Source of the DNA: DATEDA01 sp035286595
GTDB taxonomy: Bacteria > Pseudomonadota > Gammaproteobacteria > Burkholderiales > SG8-39
DNA: 19,515 nucleotides
Assembly (NCBI GenBank): GCA_035286595.1
Contig: DATEDA010000224.1
Coordinates: 1 to 19,515, forward strand
Direction of reading: 5' to 3'
Part shown: positions 1 through 8,245 of the stretch, piece by piece
Layout: the number at the start of each line of letters is the position of its first letter
Position numbering within the stretch: position 1 is the stretch's first letter
Position numbers and translations under genes: made by a program
Notes under the pieces: model-generated
Seen by the model: only the letters and a program-made list of their open reading frames with translations
What the model was told of the DNA's origin: nothing
The model's database searches: none

Positions 1-2
1 AC

Positions 3-3000
3 GACGGCAACGACACGGTGATCGGCGCCGCGGGCGACGACGGCCTGGACGGCGGCGAAGGCAACGACCGGCTCGACGGCGGCGAGGGGAACGACAACCT
101 CTACGGCAGCGGCGGCAACGACACGCTGCTCGCGGGGACCGGCCAGGACAACGCATACGGCGGCGAAGGCAACGACAGCGTCGACGGCGCGGCGGGCAAC
201 GACAACCTCTACGGCGAAGCCGGCAACGACACGCTCGCCGGCGCGGACGGGAACGACAACCTCTCCGGCGGCGACAACAACGACCGGCTCGACGGCGGCG
301 CCGGGAACGATGAACTGAACGGCGACGACGACAACGACACCCTGATCGGGGGGGCCGGAAACGACCAGCTGAACGGCAACAGCGGCAACGACAGCCTGGA
401 CGCCGGAGCGGGCGACGACTTCCTGAACGGCGGCGACGGCAACGACGCGCTGCTCGGCGGGGACGGCAACGACTTCATCTACGGCAGCAACGACGCGGAC
501 AACATCCAGGGCGGGGCGGGGAACGACTACCTCGATTCCGGCATCTTCGACGGCGCAGCGGACACGCTGAACGGCGGCGCGGGCGACGACGAGTACTGGA
601 TCACCGGCACGGAAGAAGGCGACGTGATCGCCGCCGACACGGCCGGCAACGACGTGGTGCATACGTATGGCAGCTTCACGCTGCCCACCGGCATCGAGAC
701 CCTGATCTTCGAGTCCGGAGAAAGCGCCGTCGGCACCGGCAACGCCTCGAATAACGCCTTGATCGGCAACACTGGCGACGACACGCTGATCGGCCTGGCC
801 GGAAACGACGTGCTCTTCGGCGAGGGCGGCGACGACTCGATGGCGGGCGGCGCGGGCAACGACTGGTACTCGGTCGACAGCTTCGACGACGTGGTGGACG
901 AGACGGTTTCGGGCTCGAGCGGCACGACCGACACGGTGTTCTCCAACATCTCGAGCGTCACGCTCGGCGCGAACGTGGAGAACCTGACCTTCGCGGACTA
1001 CCGCGGGGTCGGAGACCCGCTGACCTATGTCACGGGCACGGGCAATGCGCTCGGCAACTTCATCACCGGCAACGGCTTCGGCGGCGTGCTGATGGGCGGG
1101 GCGGGCAACGACACGCTGGACGACGGCGGCAGCGACGGGCTGGGCGACACGCTGCACGGCGGCACCGGCAACGACCGCTACATCGTCACGAGCGAGGACA
1201 CGCGCGTGATCGAGCTCGACCCGAACCCTGGCCAAGTCGGGGTCCTGGGCAAGATCGACACGGTCGAGTCCACGGTCAGCTTCGCGCTCGGCAACAACGT
1301 GGAGAACCTGATCCTCGTCGGCTCCGAAGGCGAGATGGACGGCATCGGCAACGAGCTGAACAACAGCATCACTGGCCACGCCGGCGACGATTTCCTGTGG
1401 GGCCGCGCGGGCAACGACACGATGAGCGGCGGCGCGGGCGACGACACCTATATCGTCGAGCAGACCGGGGACGTGGTGAACGAGACCGTCGCGAACGGCG
1501 GAAACGACACCGTCATGGTCTTTGCCGCGGGCGCCTACTCGCTCAACGTGGCGGCGCGCCTGGGGGTGGAGAACCTCGAGCTGCGCGGCCTTTCCGGAAA
1601 CGGAACGGGCAACGCGCTTAACAACCTGATCATCGGCAACTCCGCCGGGCAGACGATCGACGGCGGGGTCGGAAACGACACCCTGCGGGGCATGTCGGGC
1701 GACGACACCCTCGTCGGCGGGGCCGGGGACGACGAGCTCAACGGTGGGCGCGGCAACGACTCGATGGCCGGCGGTGCGGGCAACGACACCTACCACGTCA
1801 ATGCGGCCAACGACGTGATCAGCGGCGAAGCCACTGCGGGCGGGATCGACACCGAGATCAGCAGCGTGAGCGAGACGCTCGACGGCGGAGTCGAGAACCT
1901 GGAGCTGATCGGCATCGCGAAGAACGGCACCGGCAACACGTCTAACAACGCGATCTCCGGAAACGCGCAACGCAACACGCTCACCGGCGACGCCGGCAAC
2001 GACACGCTCTCGGGCAACGCGAACCGGGACACGCTCCTCGGTGGGCTGGGCAACGACCAGCTCGACGGCGGCAGCGAGAACGACGACCTGCAGGGCGGGG
2101 ACGGCAACGACCTGCTGCTCGGCGACATGGGCGACGACATGCTCTCGGGCGATGCGGGGAACGACACGCTGAACGGCGAGGTCGGCAACGACACGATGGC
2201 AGGCGGCGCGGGGAACGACAGCTACACGCTCGATAGCACGCTCGACGTGATCAGCGGCGAGGACTCGGCGGGAGGCACCGACACGGTCACGCTGCTCGGG
2301 TTCGGGCCCGGGCCGGCCTACGTCATGGGTGAGGGCATCGAAAACCTCGTCCTGGGCGCGGGCACGAGCGTGAACCCCGACGGGAACGAGCTCGTCAACC
2401 AGATCACGGGGAACGAGAACAACAACTTCATCTATGGGTTTGCGGGTAACGACACCCTGACCGGTGCGGCCGGGAACGACTACCTCGACGGCATGGACGA
2501 CAACGACAACCTGGCGGGCGGCGAGGGCGACGACACGCTTCTCGGCGGGGACGGCAACGATGCCCTGGCCGGAGACGCCGGCAACGACTTGCTCGACGGC
2601 GGAGTCGGCAACGACTCGATGAACGGCGGGGCGGGGGACGACACGTACTTCCTCGACCGCGTGACGGGCGACACGGTGACGGAGGCGCTGAACGGCGGAA
2701 CCGACACGGTACAGCTCTTTCTCGAGAATGGCCCGTCGAACCCGTACACCCTCGGCGCCAACTTCGAGAACCTGGAGATGGTCATCGGCGCAGGAACGGT
2801 GGCGATCAAGCTGGTCGGAAACGGCCTGGACAACCAGATCACCGGCGACGACGGCAACAACACGCTGGACGGTGCGGCGGGCAACGACGGCCTCTTCGCG
2901 AGCGCCGGCGACGACTCGCTGATCGGCGGCGCGGGCGACGACTGGCTCGAGGGTGCCGCGGGCAGCGACACGATGACGGGCGACGCCGGCGATGATGCTC

Positions 3001-3225
3001 TCTATGGACAGGACCAGGCCGACTCGATGCTGGGCGGAGCCGGCAACGACACCCTCGACGGCGGCACCGACAACGACACGATGTTCGGCGGGGACGGGAA
3101 CGACGATTTCTGGGCCTCCAACGGCGACGACTCGATGAGCGGCGAGGCCGGGAACGACACGCTGAACGGCGGCACCGGCAACGACACGATGTCCGGCGGG
3201 GCGGGCAACGATAGCTACTTCGTCG
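3..3225 (+). repeat. Tandem RTX nonapeptide-coding repeats in eight higher-order modules
   Basis: A roughly 27-nt unit encoding GGxGNDxLx recurs throughout, with the DNA core GGCAACGACACG appearing many times. Module starts can be seen at peptide motifs GDDEYWI, GNDWYSV, GNDRYIV, GDDTYIV, GNDTYHV, GNDSYTL, GDDTYFL and GNDSYFV. The repeats are coding and imperfect, and they stay in frame. They could recombine or be misassembled. Confidence 0.85.
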
Positions 3226-5267
3226 ACTCGGCGGACGATGTGATCATGGGCGAGACGTCGGCGAGCGGCGGCGCGGACTCGATCGTGATGTCCGGGTCGT
3301 TCGATTTCATCATGAACGACACGGCTCCCGGCGGAGCGCTCAACTTCATCGAGAACCTGACGATCAACCAGTTCGAGAGCGGCCTCACCTTCGAAGGAAA
3401 CGGCCGGGCGAACGACATCTCGTTCGATGCGAGCAGCGGGCTCAGCCTGGACGCGGGCGAAGGCAACGACACGGTGACCGGGAACGGTTTCCTGCAGAAC
3501 GACCTCAGCGGGCAGAACTACACGCTGACCGGCGGCGGAGGCACGGACGTTCTCGACGTCGCGCTGGCGAGCGGCGAGGGCTTCTCGAACGTCCTCGCGA
3601 GCCAGTTCGAAGAGATCCACATCGAAGTCGCCGGGACGGAGGCGAGCTGGAACGCGAGCGCGGCGCAGATGCATCTCTCCGACTCCAGCGTTGCGCCGAC
3701 GATGCTCGATCTGTTCGATCAGTCGATCGGCACCGTCTACACGCTGGAGAATTTCAACGACGCGACGCTGTTCCTCGACTTCACGAGCGAGGGCGCGCTG
3801 AACGTGGTCTCCGGGGCAAACGTCAACGCGGCGATCGTCGCGAGCGGCGTCACCGCCGACCTGACCATCGACGCGGAAGCAGCGGGCAGTCTCGACGTGT
3901 CGGCGGTGCAGGGCGAGGGGACTCCGAGCGACGTGATGCTGAACCTCGGCGACTTCGCCTACACGCTGGGCATCGCGGACGGCCAGCAGGTTTCGGTGGA
4001 GAACTACGAGGGCAACACCCTCGTGCTCGAGGCCGAGGACCTTTCGTCCAACAACACCCTGATCGTTGACAACGTGGCGGCGCCGCTCGTCCTGGTGAAC
4101 GGGTTCGAAGGCTCCTTCAACACGCTGACGATCGACGCGAGCGGCTCGGACAACGAGCTGGACGTGATCGGCGCGGTGAACACGCTCGAGCTGCTCGGCA
4201 GTCCGTCCGACTCGCTCATCCTGAGGCTCAACAGCGGCGGCGCGACGACGGTGGACGCGGGCGAATTCGGTGGCGACCTGACCTTGTTCAACAACAGCGG
4301 CGAAGGGATGAGCCTCACCGCCGGGTCGGGCAACGACTGGATCAACGGCCAGGCGGGATCGAGCGACGTGCTCGACTACGACCCGCTGGTGTTCACCGAG
4401 TCGCTGCTCGACACCAATGACGTGATCCAGGACGATTACGAGGGCGACGGCGACCAGTTGACCGCCAACATCAGCGGGCTGGGCATCGGCGGCACCGACC
4501 TCAGCGGCACGGGCGAGGGGGACCTCAACATCCTCGGCATCGAGACCATCACCTTTGTCGTGAACGACGGCTTTGGCGACGAATCGCTCGACGGCGGGGT
4601 GGACGCGTTCGTCCACGGCGCCGGCATCGAGGGTGTCCAGACGATCTACATCCTCGGCGACGGGCAGTTCGTGCTCGACGACATCGGCGGCGATATCACG
4701 GTGAACGCCGATGAGATGGGCCTGGGCGGCTCGGTGACCATCACCGGCGCGACCGGCGAGGGCTCTACGTTCATCGGCAGCAGCGGGGACGATTTGATCC
4801 TGATCGGCGCCGCGTCCGGGGGCTGGGACGAGATCAACGGCAACGGCGGCAACGACACGCTGGCGGGGGGCGGCGGAAGCGACGACTTCGTGTTCAATAC
4901 AGCGCTCGACGGCGAGGGCAACGTGGACAGGATCGTCGACTTCGAGAGCGGGCAGGACCAGCTGCTGCTCGACGGCTTCGGCGCCTTCAGCGCCTTCAGC
5001 TTCCTGTCCGGCCAGGGCGTGTCCACCGACAACGTTCTGCTGTTCGACAGCGAAGGAGTAGGCACGCCGCCCGCGGACAACAGCGGCGACATCGACGACT
5101 ATCTCAAGTACGACACGTCGACCGGCAAGCTCTACTACGACGGCGACGGGAACGGGATCGGCGTTCCTGGACCGGTGCAGTTCGCGGTGCTGCTCGCCGA
5201 CGGCTCGCCGGTAGAGCTCAACCTGACCGGAGGGGCCGACAGCGACATCTTCATCATGGGCGTGTAA
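3..5267 (+). CDS. Giant RTX-repeat secreted calcium-binding protein (5' partial)
   Basis: The reading frame is open from the window edge, so the true start lies upstream; the GTG at 18 falls inside a repeat and is not a credible start. At least 1,754 residues are visible. About the first 1,075 are glycine/aspartate-rich RTX nonapeptides (GGxGNDxL type), which in this family bind calcium and fold into parallel beta-rolls after export. They form eight larger modules, each with a GGAGND-xY-x-V/L start, an ENL core and a GTGN/GN-type exit. Residues about 1,150-1,580 are non-RTX, rich in Ser, Thr, Leu and Val, and probably beta-structured. A last RTX patch (nt about 4770-4890) precedes a serralysin-like tail with a VDRIVDFESGQD motif, a YLKYDTSTGKLYYD motif and a DIFIMGV end, which resembles a type I secretion signal. 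No enzymatic domain is visible. An adhesin or S-layer-like role is possible. No type I exporter genes are in view. Confidence 0.93.
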   Translation, partial: DGNDTVIGAAGDDGLDGGEGNDRLDGGEGNDNLYGSGGNDTLLAGTGQDNAYGGEGNDSVDGAAGNDNLYGEAGNDTLAGADGNDNLSGGDNNDRLDGGAGNDELNGDDDNDTLIGGAGNDQLNGNSGNDSLDAGAGDDFLNGGDGNDALLGGDGNDFIYGSNDADNIQGGAGNDYLDSGIFDGAADTLNGGAGDDEYWITGTEEGDVIAADTAGNDVVHTYGSFTLPTGIETLIFESGESAVGTGNASNNALIGNTGDDTLIGLAGNDVLFGEGGDDSMAGGAGNDWYSVDSFDDVVDETVSGSSGTTDTVFSNISSVTLGANVENLTFADYRGVGDPLTYVTGTGNALGNFITGNGFGGVLMGGAGNDTLDDGGSDGLGDTLHGGTGNDRYIVTSEDTRVIELDPNPGQVGVLGKIDTVESTVSFALGNNVENLILVGSEGEMDGIGNELNNSITGHAGDDFLWGRAGNDTMSGGAGDDTYIVEQTGDVVNETVANGGNDTVMVFAAGAYSLNVAARLGVENLELRGLSGNGTGNALNNLIIGNSAGQTIDGGVGNDTLRGMSGDDTLVGGAGDDELNGGRGNDSMAGGAGNDTYHVNAANDVISGEATAGGIDTEISSVSETLDGGVENLELIGIAKNGTGNTSNNAISGNAQRNTLTGDAGNDTLSGNANRDTLLGGLGNDQLDGGSENDDLQGGDGNDLLLGDMGDDMLSGDAGNDTLNGEVGNDTMAGGAGNDSYTLDSTLDVISGEDSAGGTDTVTLLGFGPGPAYVMGEGIENLVLGAGTSVNPDGNELVNQITGNENNNFIYGFAGNDTLTGAAGNDYLDGMDDNDNLAGGEGDDTLLGGDGNDALAGDAGNDLLDGGVGNDSMNGGAGDDTYFLDRVTGDTVTEALNGGTDTVQLFLENGPSNPYTLGANFENLEMVIGAGTVAIKLVGNGLDNQITGDDGNNTLDGAAGNDGLFASAGDDSLIGGAGDDWLEGAAGSDTMTGDAGDDALYGQDQADSMLGGAGNDTLDGGTDNDTMFGGDGNDDFWASNGDDSMSGEAGNDTLNGGTGNDTMSGGAGNDSYFVDSADDVIMGETSASGGADSIVMSGSFDFIMNDTAPGGALNFIENLTINQFESGLTFEGNGRANDISFDASSGLSLDAGEGNDTVTGNGFLQNDLSGQNYTLTGGGGTDVLDVALASGEGFSNVLASQFEEIHIEVAGTEASWNASAAQMHLSDSSVAPTMLDLFDQSIGTVYTLENFNDATLFLDFTSEGALNVVSGANVNAAIVASGVTADLTIDAEAAGSLDVSAVQGEGTPSDVMLNLGDFAYTLGIADGQQVSVENYEGNTLVLEAEDLSSNNTLIVDNVAAPLVLVNGFEGSFNTLTIDASGSDNELDVIGAVNTLELLGSPSDSLILRLNSGGATTVDAGEFGGDLTLFNNSGEGMSLTAGSGNDWINGQAGSSDVLDYDPLVFTESLLDTNDVIQDDYEGDGDQLTANISGLGIGGTDLSGTGEGDLNILGIETITFVVNDGFGDESLDGGVDAFVHGAGIEGVQTIYILGDGQFVLDDIGGDITVNADEMGLGGSVTITGATGEGSTFIGSSGDDLILIGAASGGWDEINGNGGNDTLAGGGGSDDFVFNTALDGEGNVDRIVDFESGQDQLLLDGFGAFSAFSFLSGQGVSTDNVLLFDSEGVGTPPADNSGDIDDYLKYDTSTGKLYYDGDGNGIGVPGPVQFAVLLADGSPVELNLTGGADSDIFIMGV

Positions 5268-5284
5268 GCCCTGGAAGAGCGGGA

Positions 5285-5316
5285 AAACGGGGCGGGAAAC
5301 CGCCCCGTTTCTTTTT
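5285..5316. terminator. Bidirectional rho-independent terminator between convergent genes
   Basis: An 11-bp perfect stem (5285-5295 paired with 5300-5310) closes a GAAA tetraloop. On the plus strand it is followed by C and then TTTTT (5312-5316). On the minus strand the hairpin is followed by TTTTCCC. It lies just after the RTX stop and directly abuts the stop of the convergent dioxygenase gene, so it can end both transcripts. Confidence 0.85.
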
Positions 5317-5988
5317 CTACGCCTCGGCCCAGAGCCTGAGCAGGTTATGGTAGCTCGCGCTGAGCAACTGCACTTCGGCCGAATCGGGGTCCTTCTTGGT
5401 GAGCGACTGGGTCGCCCGGTCGAGGTCGAACAGGATCTTGCGCTGGCTCGTGTCGCGCACCAGGCTCTGCACCCAGACGATCGACGCGAGCCGCGCGCCG
5501 CGCGTCACCGGCTCCACGCGGTGCAGGCTCGTAGAGGGATAGATGATCGCGCTTCCGGCCGGCAGCTTGATCTTCTGGCGCACCGCGACCTCGTCGACCA
5601 GCAGCTCGCCGCCGTCGTATTCCGAGGGCTCGGAGAGGAAGAGGGTCACCGAGATGTCGGTCCTGAGCGCCGTCGGCTGGTACATCACCGCGTTGTCCAC
5701 GTGCGAGCCGTAGCGCATGCCCCCCGCGTAGCGGTTGAACATCGGCTCGGTCATCTTCACCGGTAGCGTCGCCGAGATGAACATCGCATTGCGGCGCAGC
5801 GCCGCGGACACGATCTTGCCCAGCTCCTTGGTGAGCGGGGCGTCGCGCGCCAGCTGCTCGTTCTGCTTCACGCGCCGCGCCTGGCGCCCGGCGGTGGCCG
5901 CGCCGTCGGCGAAGGAGGCGCCCTCGAGCTTGTCGCGGATCTCCTTCAGCTCGGCCTCCTTCAGCACCTTCTGGATCGGCAGGAACAT
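5317..5988 (-). CDS. piuC: PiuC/YbiX-type Fe(II)/2-oxoglutarate-dependent (PKHD) hydroxylase
   Basis: The predicted protein of 223 residues has the usual length of the PiuC/YbiX family. Iron ligands are visible as H96-x-D98 in YGSHVDNA and H156 in STSLHRVEP. R166, ten residues after the distal histidine, fits the 2-oxoglutarate-binding arginine. The N-terminus (MFLPIQKVL) and the YDGGELLV strand are family-like. Known relatives are iron-regulated, cytoplasmic, and often sit beside TonB siderophore receptors; their natural substrate is not settled. No receptor is present here, and the gene stands alone, divergent from the ligase operon across a 50-bp gap. The ATG at 5988 is the natural start. 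The symbol rests on family resemblance only. Confidence 0.9.
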   Translation of the reverse strand: MFLPIQKVLKEAELKEIRDKLEGASFADGAATAGRQARRVKQNEQLARDAPLTKELGKIVSAALRRNAMFISATLPVKMTEPMFNRYAGGMRYGSHVDNAVMYQPTALRTDISVTLFLSEPSEYDGGELLVDEVAVRQKIKLPAGSAIIYPSTSLHRVEPVTRGARLASIVWVQSLVRDTSQRKILFDLDRATQSLTKKDPDSAEVQLLSASYHNLLRLWAEA

Positions 5989-6025
5989 GGCCGAATCCTA
6001 CAGAAAAACCGGCCCCGGGCGCAGT

Positions 6026-6031
6026 TAGAAT
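6026..6031 (+). promoter_or_regulatory. Possible -10 box for the glycosyltransferase-ligase operon
   Basis: TAGAAT matches the sigma-70 -10 consensus at five of six positions and ends seven bases before the GTG start at 6039. Transcription would then begin at or next to the start codon, giving a leaderless mRNA. This agrees with the absence of a Shine-Dalgarno sequence in the 50-bp divergent gap (5989-6038). No convincing -35 box is seen, so the call is weak. Confidence 0.3.
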
Positions 6032-6038
6032 CCGCCCG

Positions 6039-7292
6039 GTGCGCCTGCTCTTCGTCCACCAGAACTTCCCCGGCCAGTACAAGCACCTCGCGCCGTATTT
6101 CGCCTCGCGCCCGGGCAACGAGGTGGTCGGCATCGGCGAGAAGGAAAACGTGCTGCGCCAGCGCCCGGTGATGCCCGGGGTGAAGCTGCTCGGCTACAAC
6201 CTGCCGAAGCTCGATCCCTCGAAGGTGACCCCGTTCACCCAGAGCGTGCTGCGCGGGATCCACCGCGGCAGGACGGTCGCGCGCGGGGCGCTCGGCCTGC
6301 GCAAATCGGGCTTCCGCCCGGACGTGATCTTCACCCACATCGGCTGGGGCGAGGCGCTCTTTCTGAAGGACATCTTCCCCGAGGCGAGAGTGCTTCTCTA
6401 TTGCGAGTTCTTCTACCACTCGAGCGGCTCGGACGTGGGCTTCGACAAGGAGTTCCCGCAGTCGATGGAGGGGATCCTGCGCCTGCGGGTGATGAATTCG
6501 CCGCTCCTCATGTCGCTGGATGCCTCCGACTGGGGCATCGCGCCGACCAAGTGGCAGCAAAAGCAGTTTCCCGCCGGCTATGCCTCGCGGATCAGCGTGG
6601 TCCACGAGGGCGTGGACACCGGGCTTGTGACTCCGGATCAGAACGCCCGCTTCACCATCCCGGGCACCCAGAAATCCCTCTCGCGCGAGGACGAGGTGAT
6701 CACCTACGTGGCGCGGAACTACGAGCCCTACCGCGGGTTCCACATCTTCATGCGCGCGCTGCCGGCGATCCTGCGCCGCCGGCCGAAGGCGCAGGTGGTC
6801 ATGGTCGGCGGCGACGAGGTGAGCTACTCGCCCCGGCTGCCCGCGGGCCAGAGCTACCGCCAGAGGCTGCTCGCCGAGATGGACGGAAAGATCGATTTCT
6901 CGCGCGTGCACGTCTGCGGCCGCATTCCGTACGGCGAGTACCTGTCGCTGCTGCGCGTCTCCTCGGCGCACGTCTACCTGACCTATCCGTTCGTGCTCTC
7001 GTGGTCGCTGGTGGAGGCGATGTCGGCGGGCTGCGTCGTGGTCGCCTCGCGCACGCCGCCGGTCGAGGAGGTGATGCGCGACGGCGAGAACGGGCTGCTG
7101 GTGGACTTCTTCGACACCGAGGGCATCGCCGCGCGGCTGGACGAGGCGATCCGCAAGGGAAAGGAATTGCAGCCGCTGCGCGAGCGCGCGCGCGCCACCG
7201 CCGTCGAGGGCTACGACCTGAGGCGCGTCTGCCTGCCGGCGCAGACCGCGCTCGTCGAAGCGCTCGCCGCCGGGCGCACGCCCGCGCCATGA
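6039..7292 (+). CDS. GT4-family glycosyltransferase
   Basis: A 417-residue GT-B fold glycosyltransferase. The N-terminus MRLLFVHQNFPGQYKHLAPYF is the typical opening of a GT4 subgroup. Near residues 320-345, LSWSLVEAMSAG followed by PPVEEVM gives the E-x7-E nucleotide-sugar binding pattern of retaining GT4 enzymes, and ENGLLVDFFD follows. No signal peptide or membrane span is seen, so it is probably cytoplasmic and acts on a lipid-linked or other acceptor; donor and acceptor cannot be read from sequence. The start is GTG with no clear ribosome-binding site. The stop overlaps the next gene by 4 bp (ATGA), making this the first gene of the coupled operon. It suggests a glycan or glycolipid link for the downstream ligases, but only by position. 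Confidence 0.9.
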   Translation: MRLLFVHQNFPGQYKHLAPYFASRPGNEVVGIGEKENVLRQRPVMPGVKLLGYNLPKLDPSKVTPFTQSVLRGIHRGRTVARGALGLRKSGFRPDVIFTHIGWGEALFLKDIFPEARVLLYCEFFYHSSGSDVGFDKEFPQSMEGILRLRVMNSPLLMSLDASDWGIAPTKWQQKQFPAGYASRISVVHEGVDTGLVTPDQNARFTIPGTQKSLSREDEVITYVARNYEPYRGFHIFMRALPAILRRRPKAQVVMVGGDEVSYSPRLPAGQSYRQRLLAEMDGKIDFSRVHVCGRIPYGEYLSLLRVSSAHVYLTYPFVLSWSLVEAMSAGCVVVASRTPPVEEVMRDGENGLLVDFFDTEGIAARLDEAIRKGKELQPLRERARATAVEGYDLRRVCLPAQTALVEALAAGRTPAP

Positions 7293-8245
7293 AGCCCGCG
7301 CTCCTCGCCTTTTTCGCCGCGCTGATCGCGGGCGCCGCCCACGCGCAGACGTGGCCGCAGCGCCACGTGAGCATCGTGGTCGGCTATGCCGCGGGATCGG
7401 GCGCCGACACTGTCGCGCGCTTTCTCGCCGAGGAGCTGCGCGAGCGCACCGGGCAGGCGTTCGTGGTCGAGAACCGCCCCGGCGCGGGCGGCAACCTCGC
7501 GGCGCAGGCGGTGGCGCGGGCGGCGCCCGACGGCTACACGCTTCTCGTGACCGCGAATTCGACGCACGGCATCAATCCGAGCACCTTCAAGCAGCTCGGC
7601 TTCGACCCGGTCAAGGACTTCAGCCCGGTGACGACGCTGCTCACCTCCGGGTTCGCGCTGATCGTCAACCCCGACACGGTGCCGGTGAGCACGGTCGCCG
7701 AGCTGACCGCGTACCTCAGGGCGCGGCCGGGCCAGCTCGCCTATGCGAGCGGCAGCGCGAGCGCGCTGATGGGGGCGGCCCTTTATCGCCGCCTCGCAGG
7801 CTTCGACGCCGTGCACATCCCCTACAAGTCGGACCCGCAGGCGCTCGCCGACCTGATGGGAGGGCGCGTGCACTTCATGTTCACCTTCGGCACGCTCGCG
7901 TTCCCGGCGGAGCGCGCGGGCAAGGTGCGCGTGCTCGCGGTGACGAGCGCGCAGCGCATGCAGGCGGCGCCCGGCGTGCCGACCATGGGCGAGGCGGGCG
8001 TGCCGGATTTCGAGCTGTACGGCTGGTTGGCGGCGTTCTTTCCGGCCGGGACGCCGCGCGAGGTGGCCGAGCGGGCATCGGCGCTCGCCAACGCGGCGAT
8101 GACGAGCGAGAAGGGTCGCGCGTTCCTGGCGAAGATCGGCTCCGAGCCGCTGCCCGGCTCGCCCGAGAGCCTCGCCGCGCTGGTCGCCTCCGAGATCCCG
8201 AAATGGAGCCGGCTCGCGCGCGACGCCGGCATCGAGCCGCAGTGA
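7289..8245 (+). CDS. Bug/TctC-family periplasmic solute-binding protein
   Basis: The protein has 318 residues. A clear Sec signal peptide (MKPALLAFFAALIAGAAHA) is followed by a predicted cut before QTWPQR. The mature part carries family marks: VSIVVGYAAGSGADTVAR, VVENRPGAGGNLAA, an APDGYTLL segment and VPTMGEAGVPDFE. Known Bug proteins bind carboxylates such as aromatic or dicarboxylic acids and either feed a TctAB permease or act as sensors. No TctA or TctB gene is present, which is common for Bug proteins in Burkholderiales. It overlaps the glycosyltransferase by ATGA and ligase A1 by GTGA. Its place ahead of the carboxylate-activating enzymes suggests that one of their substrates may be captured outside the cell, but this is inference. 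Confidence 0.92.
   Translation: MKPALLAFFAALIAGAAHAQTWPQRHVSIVVGYAAGSGADTVARFLAEELRERTGQAFVVENRPGAGGNLAAQAVARAAPDGYTLLVTANSTHGINPSTFKQLGFDPVKDFSPVTTLLTSGFALIVNPDTVPVSTVAELTAYLRARPGQLAYASGSASALMGAALYRRLAGFDAVHIPYKSDPQALADLMGGRVHFMFTFGTLAFPAERAGKVRVLAVTSAQRMQAAPGVPTMGEAGVPDFELYGWLAAFFPAGTPREVAERASALANAAMTSEKGRAFLAKIGSEPLPGSPESLAALVASEIPKWSRLARDAGIEPQ

Noticed and set aside
3..3225. Regular short repeats that could be mistaken for a CRISPR array or satellite
   Set aside because: They are imperfect, have no unique spacers of constant size, and translate in one frame as RTX nonapeptides.
6401..7288. Open frame upstream of the Bug signal peptide, giving a 614-residue ORF
   Set aside because: The extra 5' part is Arg/Gly/Ala-rich and overlaps the glycosyltransferase in another frame. 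The ATG at 7289 starts a perfect signal peptide.
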